NCBI RefSeq assembly: GCF_023065955.2 | Contig: NW_026623078.1 | Coordinates: forward strand, 6,582,199-6,646,198 | Source of the DNA: Ursus arctos | Lineage: Eukaryota; Chordata; Mammalia; Carnivora; Ursidae | Reading direction: 5' to 3' | DNA length: 64,000 nucleotides | Shown here: positions 48,038 to 59,640 of the stretch, piece by piece | How the letters are laid out: each line of letters opens with the position of its first letter | Position numbering within the stretch: position 1 is the stretch's first letter | The notes under the pieces: model-generated | Told to the model about the DNA's origin: nothing | The model's input: only the letters and a program-made list of their open reading frames with translations | Databases searched by the model: none | Position numbers and translations under genes: made by a program

Positions 48038-48534
48038 TGTCGGGTTTGGTCAGCAAACCCTGAGACAGCGAATGAAAAGATTACTCCAGACACCTTAGCA
48101 GGAGAAAGGAGAGGACCTGGGGATCAGACACTCTAGTGGTGAAAGGTCCCTAGCCAGACTCTGCCTCCACCTTTATTGTGAATGTTATCAATACAACAAT
48201 GGAATAAGAAACACAAGAAGGAATGTGACACTGTAATGATCCAGACAGTGGCATAGGGAGTATCCTCTGAATAGAACAAGCTGTGCTCATGACATGCGTG
48301 CAGACAGGGAGTGTGTGGAGTGCGTGACCTTCAAAGAAAAGGTTTCTCCTAAGTCAAGCATTTACTCCCTGGATGAGTACACTGAGCCTCAATGAGGATC
48401 CAGCTGTTTTTAGCCCAGCAACTCTAAAGGAGGCCCAGTTTTTCAGATACTCCTTCTTTGTTTTTTGACTAGTCTCATCCAGGGAGACATGAGTTTATTA
48501 AATCTTCTCTAGCCAGGCACTATGAATTCCCACA
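48038..48534 (-). mobile_element. Solo LTR of an endogenous retrovirus family (copy 2)
   Basis: A 497-bp unit that starts TGTCGGG and ends TTCCCACA on the + strand. Its reverse complement matches 448-945 along the full length. The 6-bp duplication AAGTTA at 48032-48037 and 48535-48540 is perfect and marks the exact integration ends. The AATAAA signal lies on the minus strand (near 48173-48180). There are no internal retroviral genes. Confidence 0.92.
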
Positions 48535-48540
48535 AAGTTA

Positions 48541-50269
48541 CAAGATTTAACAATAGTTCATAGACACTATTTTGCATGGGGTCATCAATGAATATTTCAT
48601 AGTAGCTAGCATTTAATCTAAGTTTTGAAGGATAACGGAAAAGGGGAATTAATATTTCTGCCAGAAAGTTATACCCATATACTCTCAAATCTGCATACCA
48701 TCTGGAGAAGTTAGACACCTCCCATTTTATGGACAAATAAATATCATCAGCATAACTGGCTACCCTACCCCAGTTTATATAGCTCACAGGAGGCAGGACT
48801 AGAATGGCAACCAAGTTATTGGGTCTAAGAGCCAAAGATGGTTCCACTTTGTAATGACAAGGAATAACACACATGAAAGTATATGGAAGAGCTGAAATGT
48901 GAAAAAAATATAGTAATGTGTTCAGTTCATAAAAGTTCTTATATGATACACAGTTGAATTTTATTTTGTAAGGTTTTATATTTTTATTTATTTGAGAGAG
49001 AGAGGAGGTAGGGAGGGGCACATGGGGAGGGAGAAGGAGGGTGAGAGAATTCTGAATGGTCTCTGTGCTGAGTGTTGATCCCACAACCCTGAGATTATGA
49101 CCTGAGCCAAAACCAAGAGTCAGATGCTTAACCTACTAAGCCACCCAGGCACCCCCACTACTGAATTTTAAATATCCTGAATTATAGAACCAGAAGTTTA
49201 AATTAGAAAGTAAAAGGACCAAATTTGATTTTTAGATAAACAAATCTGAAAGCAGAGTATAGAAAAGGGACTAAACTTAGCTAAGATTGGAGAGAGAAAT
49301 CATTCAGAAATGAAAAATAAATAAACCTGAAATAAAACTGACAGTGGAAATGAAGAGAAGGACACAAAACAGAAATATTCAGGAAGGAGGTAGAATTTCC
49401 TATCTGGCATATAAAGTGAAAGAGGAGAAAAGGTGCCTCAGAGATTCTTGGATTAAGCACCTGAGAGATAATGGTCATGATATTTCCTGAGCCATTAAAA
49501 AGAGGATAAAATCATGAGTTCAGCCTTGCACAACTTAACTTTGAAGTGCTTTAAGGATGTCCATTTGTGTACTACAGTATAGTTTTAGATATACTATGCT
49601 AGAGTCCAGGAATAGAACTAAGATATAGAAATCTTTATAAGTGGGGAGTGGTTAAAACAATAAAGCATGCTTGAAATGAAAAAAATATTTTAGTTCTCCT
49701 GAGTTACATAGTAATACTCAAAAGTAACAGGAAAAAAATCCATGCATCAGTGAAAGACACAAAAAAGAAGTTAGAAATACAGGAGAAAAATCAAAAGAGC
49801 TGTTATACAAATATTTAAAATGCATTCAGCTTCAGTAAGTAACAATGCCTTACAGTCTCTTAAACAAGGAATTTTTTTAAATTTTATTCCAAGATATCAG
49901 AAGGTAGACCTTTGCTGACATCTGTCAAAGACCTTTTAGACTGGAGTTTCTATATGCTCATAATGTCATCTCTAACATGTAGACACTCAAAGGTAGTGAT
50001 TGCAGCTGCATCTTTGGGCATCACATTAATATTGAATGCAGGAATAAAAGAGCCAGAAAAAGAGACTTCTCCACATTATTCTTTGTATTTTAATCTGGGA
50101 AAGAAAACTTTCCACAGAAGGCACTGTTGTGTATCTTATCAAAACTCGGCTACATGCCCCTCTTATAACAATCCATGGCCAAGTCACATAGATTATCATA
50201 TTTCATTTACCTACCTTCTTCCAAAATTCAGAAATTTCCATCAAATATGTAAATAAATAGGTGTTCTCT
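48541..50269. other. Non-coding stretch left of block B
   Basis: It holds one SINE (48968-49161) and otherwise no repeat or gene I can name. The 191-codon minus-strand ORF at 49084-48509 crosses both the SINE and the solo LTR, so it is a chance frame. Confidence 0.6.
48968..49161 (-). mobile_element. Carnivore tRNA-derived SINE
   Basis: Reverse-oriented SINE ('tatttttatttatttgagag ... taagccacccaggcaccc'). The flanks TGAATTTTATTTT (48955-48967) and TGAATTTTAAATA (49162-49174) look like an aged target duplication. Confidence 0.88.
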
Positions 50270-50754
50270 CTGTTTTAGAAACCATAAGGACATATTAGGA
50301 ACAAGAAATTTTGGTTGGCAAGGTAGAGTGGCTTCTGTAAGTGCTTTCTTGTTCTTGGTGTAGGACTTGCCTATTCCAAATAACGAACACACCAGCATTC
50401 TGTAAAATGCCATCCAGTTACCAATCATTATATTCCTTGACCCAAAATTCATTCACGTGCATTAATGTTCTCCAAGTAAGGAAGCCTGTACATTTCTGGT
50501 TAAAATTAGGTATGAAACATGAAGGTTTTCTTCATAGTATACCCAGAAATCATCACTTATTGACTGAGAAATATTGGTTTAACGAGGACTAGTTAAACTA
50601 TAAAACTAGTACCAAAATAGTAAGAATAATAATAGTAACAATTAATAATCTACTTCTATCACGTATACGCATACTCCAACCATATATTTCACAGAATTTT
50701 TTCCTTTTCTTGAACTTACTTCTCTTACTGCTTTCATTTCCTTTTCATAATTAT

Positions 50755-51005
50755 TATTGTTTTGATCATGCTCACCACAAGTGTAGCTACCATACATCAC
50801 CATACAATGCTATTACAATATCATTGACTGTATTCTCCGTGCTGTAACTTCCATCCCAGTGACTTATTCATTCCATAATTGCAAGCTTTATCTCCCACTC
50901 CCCTTTACACTATTTTGCCCATACCCCAACCACCTTCCCCTTGGTAACTACCAGTTTCTTCTTGTATTTGTAGGTCCATTTCCTTCTTTCCATAATTTTT
51001 ATTAC
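50755..51005 (-). mobile_element. L1MA-like 3'UTR remnant in block B
   Basis: Counterpart of 3560-3800, with the same landmarks ('gctcaccacaagtgtagctacc', 'cccttggtaactaccag'). Confidence 0.75.
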
Positions 51006-51385
51006 AAACACACGGCTAATATAGAAAACTAAAAAACATAGATGGTCAACATTTTTAGTATTAAAAGTACCTAAAATGTCATTATCCAAAGTTATCTAAA
51101 ATGTTGATGCATATACTTATATATTTTTGTAGTGTAAGATTATAAAGAGCTCACCAAATACATATTCCTTTGTGAACAATTTTGGTTACTTAATAATTTA
51201 ATGGACATCTCGACAAGTCCAAATTTGCATCATTTATGATGGCCTAGCTCATCTTATCAAATCCCCCTTTCTAAATATCTTCTCATTTCTAATTATATCT
51301 TTGAAATGTACCTTTAATTTTTCCTTTTAGATTAAATAATGAATGGATCCAAATACATGTTATATATACACATCTTCAACCTTCC

Positions 51386-51608
51386 TCCTTTTTTTAAGAT
51401 TTATTTATTGATTTATTTATTTGAGAGAAAGAGAGAGCATGAGTGGGAGGAGCAGAGAGAAAGGGAGAGAGAATCTCAAGCAGACTCCTGCTGAGGACAG
51501 ACACCACCAGGGGCTCCACCCGGGGCTCAGTCTCACAATCCTCACATCATGACCTGAGCCAAAACCAAAAGTTTGACGCTTGACCTACTGAACCACCTAT
51601 GCTCCCCT
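51386..51608 (-). mobile_element. Carnivore SINE, block B only
   Basis: Reverse-oriented SINE, flanked by ATCTTCAACCTTCC (51372-51385) and ATCTTTAACCTTTC (51609-51622). Block A has the unfilled site near 4308-4322. Confidence 0.92.
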
Positions 51609-51689
51609 ATCTTTAACCTTTCTACTTACCCTTAGTGATAACAGATATTTCCCTTTAAAAAGTTGTTTGTAGCCATTTTACTCACCTTC

Positions 51690-51833
51690 ATTTTTTTAAT
51701 GTTTTTTTTATTATATTATGTTAGTCACCATACAGTACATCTCCGGTTTCCGATGTAAAGTTCGATGATTCATTAGTTGCGTATAACACCCAGTGCACCA
51801 TGCAATACGTGCCCTCCTTACTACCCATCACCA
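51690..51833 (-). mobile_element. Short young L1 3' end, block B only
   Basis: T-rich tail, then the complement of the young L1 3'UTR ('gttagtcaccatacagtac ... ctccttactacccatcacc'), 5'-truncated to about 140 bp. Block A reads straight through at about 4378-4390 ('caccttcaaatagc'), giving the empty site. The exact target duplication is short or blurred. Confidence 0.9.
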
Positions 51834-52355
51834 CAAATAGCATTTTAAGTAAACTAAGCTTCAAATACTTAAAGACAAGCTCTCATGACCTTTATCTCTC
51901 ATGACTCTCCGGGGTTCTGTAGTTTTCACATGCTCTTAGTATATCATGATTAAATATTTTGTTTCAGTAAAGACACCATTATCTCTCAGTTTTGTGTTTG
52001 AATTGCCACTCATTAATCCCAGAACAGAACTCTTCTCTCTCAATACTAGCAAAGTATGGAGAAGCCCTTTTTCTGAGTCTGCTGACACTCTGGGGTTTAG
52101 ATTTTCACCAATTTAAAGTACATCTTAATTCTCCAAGTCACTGGTTGGAGTCACAATATTGGAAACTATCAGAGGACTAAGCCTATTCATCTTAAGCTAT
52201 GATTCCTCTTATATGCAACACTCTTAAACTCATTGTCCGGTCACCATTCACTACTGCGTGAGTGATTAATGCCTGAGATTTTATAGGTGCAAAGTAAAAG
52301 AATACTCAGAGAGTACATTCTGCTACAGTATGTGTGCGCAAATATGATTGAGACT

Positions 52356-52567
52356 GGGGCACCTGGGTGGCTCAGTCATTAAGTGTCTGCCTTCGGCTCA
52401 GGTCATGATCCCAGGGTCCTGGGATGGAGACCCACATCGCATTGGGCTCCCTGCTCAGCAGGTGGCCTGCTCCTCCCTCTCCCACTCCCACTCCCTCTGC
52501 TTGTGTTCCCTCTCTTGCTGTGTCTCTCTCTGTCAAATAAATTTTAAAAATCTTAAAAGAAAAAAAA
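52356..52567 (+). mobile_element. Carnivore SINE, block B only (first of pair)
   Basis: Full-length SINE with head 'ggggcacctgggtggctcag' and A-rich tail. The 17-bp repeats at 52339-52355 and 52568-52584 (CAAATATGATT.AGACT) differ at one base. Block A has the single-copy site at about 4900-4915. The 79-codon ORF here is not a gene. Confidence 0.95.
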
Positions 52568-52596
52568 CAAATATGATTAAGACTTGAAACATTCTT

Positions 52597-52801
52597 GGAG
52601 TGCCTGGGTGGCTCAGTCAGTTAAGCATCTCCCTTCGGCTCAGGTTATGATCTCAGAGTCCTGGGATCGAGTGTCACATCGGGCTCCCTGCTCAGCGGAG
52701 AGCCTCCTTCTCCCTCTCTCTATGCCTGCTGCTCCCCCTGCTTCTGCACGTGCACACACACTCTCTCTCTCAAATAAACATATAAAATCTTTTTAAAAAA
52801 G
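52597..52801 (+). mobile_element. Carnivore SINE, block B only (second of pair)
   Basis: Full-length SINE starting 'ggagtgcctgggtggctcag', 30 bp after the first one. The flanks CTTGAAACATTC (52583-52594) and TCTGAACATTC (52804-52814) are an approximate target duplication. It is absent from block A. Confidence 0.92.
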
Positions 52802-53129
52802 AGTCTGAACATTCAAATCATGGCTGACTATTTATGACATGGAAGATGTTTTCTTGAATACACATGGAGAAGACTGAAGAAGCCCAAATTATTGCACAAT
52901 GAACACTAGTAAAGAAGCTCTCTACTAGTAAGATGCTACTCTTTGCTCCTAATTCCTCCACTTTACCTGCCTTATTCCCACACGATTTCATTCCCTGTCA
53001 CCCTAGCCTAACTTTTCATTATCTCATTTCTATGTTTTTATCTTCATTTCTCCCACCCCCTCCGTATGTGTTCTACTTTCTAAATTAGACACCTGCAACA
53101 TATTTCCCACAAAACCATTAAGTTTCCAT

Positions 53130-53162
53130 ATTTCTCAATTCTTCCTTATTTTCTAACTTTAG
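53130..53162 (+). promoter_or_regulatory. Likely 3' splice site before the OR gene
   Basis: A pyrimidine-rich run ends in CTTTAG at 53157-53162, 36 bases before the OR start codon. OR genes usually splice one or more 5' untranslated exons to an acceptor close to the coding exon. A second AG follows at about 53171. The donor exon cannot be located by eye. Confidence 0.5.
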
Positions 53163-53197
53163 AAAATACTTCAGCATCTTCCCTACTGATTGAGCCA

Positions 53198-54136
53198 ATG
53201 GATGCAACAAATGACTCTGTGGTATCTGAATTTGTATTGATTGGACTTTCAAATTCATGGAAGATGCATCTTTTTCTCTTTTGGTTCTTCTCTGTGTTCT
53301 ATATGGGAATTATCCTGGGAAACCTCTTCATTGTGTTCACGGTAATTATTGACTCTCATTTACACACCCCCGTGTACTTCCTATTGGTCAACCTCTCTCT
53401 TCTTGATCTAGGTCTGTCCTCTACCACAGTCCCCAAAACGATCTTTAATCTTTCCACTAACTGCAACATCATTTCCTATCCAAAATGCATGATACAGATA
53501 TTTTTTATTCATGTCACAGGTGGAGGTGAGATGGTGCTGCTCACAGCCATGGCATATGACCGGTACACTGCAATCTGTAAGCCTCTCCACTACCTGACCA
53601 TCATGAGACCCAAAATGTGTGTTTCCTTTGTAGTGGCTGCCTGGATAGTGGGGATAATCCATGCTGTCTCTCAGTTTGTTTTTGTCATAAATTTGCCCTT
53701 TTGTGGCCCTAATGAAGTAGATAGTTTTTACTGTGATTTTCCTCGGGTCATGAAACTTGCTTGTGTAGACACTTATAAGCTAGAGTTTGTAATCATTGCT
53801 AACAGTGGGTTTATATCCATGGCTACCTTCTTCTCTTTAATTATATCCTATATCTTCATTTTGGTCACTGTCTGGAAACGATCTTCAGGGGACTTGTCCA
53901 AAGCATTTGTCACATTGTCAGCTCACATCACTGTAGTGATTTTATTTTTTACACCATGCATGTTTCTCTACCTGTGGCCTTTCCCCACAACATCACTGGA
54001 TAAGTGTTTGTTCATTGTTGACTTTGCTATCACCCCCCTCTTGAATCCTGCAATCTATACATTAAGAAACAAAGACATGAGAGTGGCCATGAGAAGACTG
54101 GGCAAATGGATTGTGGGTCCTAGTGGGATCTCATAA
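53198..54136 (+). CDS. Olfactory receptor, family 4 (intact)
   Basis: An intact 312-residue odorant receptor of the OR4 family, the usual length for the class. The start MDATNDSVVSEF fits the family and carries the glycosylation site NDS (5-7). Marks seen: GN in TM1 (41-42), TPVYFLL (57-63, with Val for the usual Met), TM3 Cys97 with loop Cys179 for the disulfide, MAYDRYTAIC (118-127), LPFCGPNEVDSFYCD (166-180), SY in TM5 (217-218), KAFVTLSAH in TM6 (235-243) and NPAIYTLRN in TM7 (283-291). It should act as a seven-helix receptor signalling through G-olf in olfactory neurons; the ligand is unknown. It resembles OR4F and OR4K members, but I do not assign a subfamily. It lies inside block B, while block A lacks its counterpart. 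The closest relative in the window is the pseudogene at 13489. Confidence 0.96.
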   Translation: MDATNDSVVSEFVLIGLSNSWKMHLFLFWFFSVFYMGIILGNLFIVFTVIIDSHLHTPVYFLLVNLSLLDLGLSSTTVPKTIFNLSTNCNIISYPKCMIQIFFIHVTGGGEMVLLTAMAYDRYTAICKPLHYLTIMRPKMCVSFVVAAWIVGIIHAVSQFVFVINLPFCGPNEVDSFYCDFPRVMKLACVDTYKLEFVIIANSGFISMATFFSLIISYIFILVTVWKRSSGDLSKAFVTLSAHITVVILFFTPCMFLYLWPFPTTSLDKCLFIVDFAITPLLNPAIYTLRNKDMRVAMRRLGKWIVGPSGIS

Positions 54137-54779
54137 TGAATGGAGCAGATCTAGATACAACACGCTTCAGGCTCACCAAGAACACTGCTAGTCATGTGAC
54201 TGTCATCATTACAATGGTAAGAACTACTACTGTCATGATAGTCAACAAAGGTCCCCCTGTAGAAATTGATTGAGTCAGAGGTGACTTTATTTTGCTAATG
54301 ACAGGGAATAAATTGGTATCACTTACTGACATTGAGAAGAAGGTGAAAACAGAAAAGTGAGCTGATTCATAAGAGTAAACTTAACATTCAAATACCATTT
54401 TCTGTGACTTGATCATTGTTTTACTCTCAACTATGAAGACATACCTCAAAAAGTGATAAATATATCTCATGGTAACTTATGAATTTAACAGATAAAATGT
54501 GACTTTGAGTAAATCAAAATCAATAAATTCTATTTTTCAATTCCAATTTTAATTCTAATTTAATTTAGAATAAGAACAAAATCAACTATGTGTTACTTAG
54601 GTTAAGCATGCTATTTTATTTTTTTGTTTAGATTTTATTGGCTGTAAATAGAGAGGGATATTCTTTAACACTATGAGTATTTCAAATAAACACAAACCAG
54701 AGATTTCTGAACTTTTGTCTCATTTTCTACTATTCTAAAAATGAAGATTTTCAAATATTTAATTATCCTAGTTTATTCT

Positions 54780-54795
54780 CAAAAAAAAAAAAAAA
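54780..54795 (+). repeat. Poly(A) tract
   Basis: A run of about 15 A residues, a common slip-prone site. It lies just before the SINE at 54823. Confidence 0.85.
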
Positions 54796-54822
54796 CACAC
54801 CATAAAAATAATAGCAGTTTCA

Positions 54823-55040
54823 TGGCACCTGGGTGGCTCAGTCAGTTAAGCACCTGCCTTTGGCCCAAGTCATGATCTTGGGGTCCTGGGATTGAGCCCT
54901 CCATGTGGGACTCCCTACTCAACAGGGAGTCTGCTTTTCCCTCTATCTCTGCCACTCCCCCCAGCTCATACTCTCACTCTTAAATAAATAAAATCTTTTT
55001 AAAAATTAATTAATTTACTTATTAATTAAATTTTAAAACT
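54823..55040 (+). mobile_element. Carnivore tRNA-derived SINE
   Basis: Head 'tggcacctgggtggctcag' and A/T-rich tail. The repeats AATAGCAGTTTCA (54810-54822) and AATAGCTGTTTCA (55041-55053) differ at one base. It lies in the segment absent from block A, so it cannot be dated against the duplication. Confidence 0.94.
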
Positions 55041-56318
55041 AATAGCTGTTTCACAAGAGAAAAATTAATCAGGTGTGTGTTTAGAGATTCTGGTTTCTTT
55101 GAATATGGTTTGCTGGTCAGACAAAATATACCCCAAGAACTTGTAAGTCTTTGATAAATATAAAACCAAAAGTAGTAAGGTATGTTCAATTCAATTGAAC
55201 ATTTCTAATATGGAATAAATGCTTTATTAAAGTTACACATAACTTTTTCACATATTTATTTCTACTGCTCTGTAAATAATATCTACTCACTTAAGGAAAC
55301 TAATGCCGAAATTTTTGTCCCGTGTTTCTCCAGGAACCTTTCCAAAAACATCTCTGCTTCCTCCATGTAAATTAATCCTTTATACTTAATTTAATGCTTT
55401 GGTGTTCATCTGGATGGGAAGTTCTTTACTTGATCATTGCTAAACACTCCCTCTTACAAATAATCCACTGGGCTTCTGAGACACTACAGGTTCCTGTTTC
55501 TCCTCCTACTCTTTGGGAATTCCTTCCCAGTAGCAGTTTCCTCGGGTTCTCTCACCTGCTCCACCACCAAACTCAGTGTTCCTCAGAACTGCATCTTTGG
55601 CCTTTTCTCACTCCATAGTCTATCCCTAGGTGGCATCCAATCCCCTGGCTTTAATTACCATCTCAGCTAGGGGCTTCAAGGCTGGGGTATTATTTCTTGA
55701 GTTCTCACTTCATAAATCTAACTGCCTACTGACTTGATGCTTCAAGAGCATCTCCCACTCAGCAGATCTGAAACTAAACTAACTGGCTCATCCTCGAAAC
55801 TGCTCTTCTCTCAGGTCCTTAGTCACAATAAGTGGCACCAATTTTAACCCAGTTCCTCAAAATATAGAAGTAAAAATGGACTCCTCCATCCGCAATCCCC
55901 AATATTCAATAAATCAGCAAATTCTATTAATTCCAACCTCTAAACACCTCTTAAATATGTCCTTTGTTTTCTTCCAAATATCACCATTCTTGTCTAAGTC
56001 TTCACATGTCATTTTTCAAATTGAGTATTAAGTCACTATGTGTCTTCCCCCTTCAAAGCTCATTTGCCTTTATTCCCATTATCTACATACAAAATGAGAG
56101 ATTTTTAAGTATAAATTTAAGCACATGATTATTCTCCCTAAGACCTTTCACATACTTGCCAATGCTCTTAAATTAAAATACTCCATTTCAAGATTTATCA
56201 GGCCATCCAAGACCTGGCTCTCATCCTCCTCTCCAGGCTCAGAGAACAACATGTTCTTGCCCTACAATGCCAGAGGAAATTTGGTTTCCTTTTGCTTGCC
56301 TAAAATCTTCATTCTCTC

Positions 56319-56527
56319 CTGGCACCTGGTTGGCTCAGTCCCTTAAGTGTCGGAGTCTTGGTTTCAGGTCAAGTCATAATCTCAGGGTCATGAGACTGAC
56401 TCTGCACAGAGTACCGTGTTCAGGCTCTGCACTCAGGACAGATTCTGCTTGAGATTCTCTCCCTCTGTCCCACACCCTCTTCACGCTCTCTCTCTCTAAA
56501 ATGAATACATAAAACCTTTAAAAAAAT
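56319..56527 (+). mobile_element. Carnivore SINE shared with block A
   Basis: Counterpart of 6202-6413 at the same place, with the same flanking 'cttcattctctc' repeats. It predates the duplication. Confidence 0.9.
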
Positions 56528-56774
56528 AAACTTCATTCTCTCTCATCTTGAGGCTTTGCACTGGGTAATCATTCTGTCTGAAACATCTGCCCTTCATGCT
56601 TTGCCTATTAACATCTATTTATTCTACAAATCTCAGTTTCAACATCATTATATCAAGACACACTTCCAAGAACCTGGGTCCAGGAGAGCTCCTTGCATTG
56701 TATATATCATAGCACTCCCTAGTGTCATGTTTATAACATCAGCCACACTCATAACTTCTTATTCAACATATGTC

Positions 56775-57434
56775 TTCTTCATTACATTTTAAGTTCCACG
56801 TGAGGAAGGGGCTGGGTGCATCATGGTTACTGCTATAACGTTAATGAGTAACAACTCTACAGAAAATGCTCAACAAATATTTATCATTAAATAAATGAAT
56901 AAAACCAACAAAGAGTAAAAACAAGTAACGTGAATAATTTCTTGAATACTGTTTGGGCTCTCTTTGTACATTCAATCAAAGGTCACAGGATTACAGTACT
57001 TCCACCCTTTTCTTTCTCCTTTTCTCAGTTAATGTTCTCTGCCCCTGTGTCCTCAATACTCTACAGTGAAGTCTACTAATGAGTACCTTTTGTAAACTTA
57101 AGCCAAGTCAAAGCTTGGGCCAATCTCAGCTGGGGCGGCCTATAAATCAGTGGTCTTCACCCTCTCTGATACTTCCAGGTCTCATAAACCCTACATTAGC
57201 AACCCCAGCTCCTGTTGACCCAGCAGCCTTCTCTGTGGCCAAGCAAAGCCAAGATCCATTCCTCAGAGGATGGCTCTCACGTCACAGCTTGCCCTGTGTC
57301 TGCCTGGCCAACTCCTTAGGACTTTATTTCTACCTAGATACTCCTCATTCATCTTAATATGCTGTTCTGCCCTGCTATCCAGTGACTGACTTAGAACACA
57401 GGTATATCAGGACAGGAGCACACTGACATGATAG
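56775..57434 (+). other. Stretch nearly identical to 6661-7320
   Basis: This is the block B partner of the low-divergence stretch. TATAAAT lies at 57141-57147. The small ORF at 57079-57357 is 92 codons because the TGA that ends it in block A is TGC here. No protein family is recognisable, and the extra codons show no sign of being coding. Confidence 0.5.
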
Positions 57435-58898
57435 AATGATTTTATGGGATACTGGGCTGCAGAAGAGCCTTTGGGGGGTTGTGAGGCAATAAGAGAAATT
57501 TTCCTCTCATCTTAGAGTAGTTGTGCTTCTTCCAGGCAAATAAATTACTTTACCTCATCTTATATATACTATGATTCATGTAATTAACCATGCATCCCTA
57601 TTTATATTTTTAATGTATCAGCCTACATTATTCTCCAGTTTCTATCCTTGTTTACACACTTTGCAATGTCAATACCTTTTGAAATTTAATTTGAGACTCT
57701 CATCTGAAGCAAGAGAAGTATGATGTTCCCTGTTTCTGAACTGAGAAAATAAAATAAAGCTCTAAACAAATACAACTCTAAACAAAGATCGGTCCTCCAC
57801 ACTCTGGGGCTCCCTGATAGCTTGGAGATCAGGTTCTTTATATCTCCACATCAAAAATAGATAAAGCCTTGCTTTTACAAGATACACCAGGCTGGTATCA
57901 ATGACTTGTTATAGGTCCTCTGAATGAGTCCCTCCCTCAGGTAAACATGCTCCTCTTAGGAACAACTCAAAATAACTCCCTACATTTCCTCTTTTCTTTG
58001 TATCTTTTTCCCTGATCTCTTAAGAAACTGATCCAATTATATACAAATTTTACTTGTATCCAGTCAACTCAGGAAAAAATAAGGGTCAAAGCATTCAAGA
58101 AGATCTTCATCCCCAACACTCCAAAGTTTGGGACCACAGGTAAACATACACAGGGAAACATTGGCTATGATTCATAAGAGGAAAATGATCAATACATTCC
58201 CCCACTGTCAGTTGTAAGAATTATCTTTACATATCAGGGGTTTTGCAACTATTTCTTCAAGTTTGGTACATGAGTGAAGGTATGTCTCAGGATATGTTTT
58301 CACATCCTTATCTGCTATTATCAATGCTTCCAAACACTTCATAGTTTTTACGTAGGGATATTTTTACACAAACCAACATACTGCCTGAAAACCTTCCCTC
58401 TTCCCCTCTCTTTCATTACCAGGCAATGTCTCTATCACTATTTCTTTAATAGGGAAACCAGTGTGACTCAAGCATTCAGTCCACCAAGAGTAACTAATAC
58501 CAGGCTCAGTACTGACCTTCTCTGAGACAACAGATCACTCTCCTGCATAGCAAAATAACTTATTTCCCATTTTGAAGAATCTTATATATAGCTTTGCCTT
58601 TCAGGGAAGATAATGTACAGAAATTAAGACTAAGCTCTCTGAATTTCTCTTCTCCTAAAAATGTACATCCTATGGCTGAACAGGCAGATAGGAAAGATGC
58701 TTTTTAATTATAAAACTGCACTTGTCAGAGTTGCATCCCTCTCTCTATTCCCCTTTAACTTCCCTTTGGTTTCTGCTCTTCTGTAAAATACTGTGTCAGA
58801 AGTTTTTTCTTATTGAAAATATTTTCATCCTTTTATTCTACACCATCACTCTCTTATTCTCAAATTTCAATCACTGCATTGCATTGTCTTATCAAATC

Positions 58899-58901
58899 AA
58901 T

Positions 58902-58936
<35 letters not shown>
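58899..58936 (+). repeat. (CA)n microsatellite, block B only
   Basis: About 17 CA units. The block A equivalent near 8800-8815 is a short imperfect 'acatacatacacatat', so expansion happened in B. Confidence 0.95.
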
Positions 58937-58939
<3 letters not shown>

Positions 58940-59454
58940 ATCTTTTGATGTTTGTCTCCTTAAAGTGAAGATTTTCCAAGATTCATGTGTTTCTGACTTT
59001 TGTGCTCTCCAACTTATTTTATTTTTTTCCCCACTTTGTAAAGCAGACATCTGTCCTCAGCTATTCCTGCCCTATTTGAGAACCAAATTCTGTTTTAAAT
59101 AAGAGGAAGGAAGTCTCAATCCCCCACCTCCAGGATTCTGGTGTAGTTCCCTCTCCTTCAGTATTACTTTACTCCACATTTGAAGGAACCAGCCAATGCC
59201 TCGTCTGAGAGGCTATGCTCAGAGTCAGAAAACTGACTAGGTTGTGTGAAGAAACAGGAAAGGGGGTTAGCAAAAGAAACTCCGAATGGCAAAAAAAAAA
59301 AAAAATGTCTTTCAGGAAGGGAAGCCAATTTTATTTTAAATGAAATTCAAAAAACTCAGGGTTGAATTGGGCACTTCCAATTAGGTTAGAGTGATCCTAT
59401 CAAATATAAGTCATTTTAGCTTTTTCATGACTCTATTAAGCAGGTGCAGAGCAT

Positions 59455-59640
59455 TATTGAGGAAGACCATTGGACTGGAAGTTAGGCTGACTTCTAGCTC
59501 TGGCTCTGCGAATGTATTGCTGAGAACACACTGGCTCACGGGGTTGGCACTCTACCTGTAAAATGAAATAACTGAACACGATCTCTCAATGTTCTTGCCC
59601 ACTTCTATACAAATCTATAATTCTGACCATCTTATTTAAT
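59455..59640 (+). mobile_element. MIR-type SINE remnant
   Basis: Counterpart of 9430-9620, with the same landmarks ('ggactggaagttaggctg', 'ctacctgtaaaatgaaat'). Confidence 0.7.

Noticed and set aside
48509..49084. 191-codon minus-strand ORF
   Set aside because: It runs from a SINE through unique sequence into the solo LTR, so it cannot be an old coding unit.
52348..52796. tRNA gene candidates within the SINE heads
   Set aside because: The heads derive from a tRNA but are parts of dispersed SINEs with A-rich tails and target duplications, without a kept cloverleaf.
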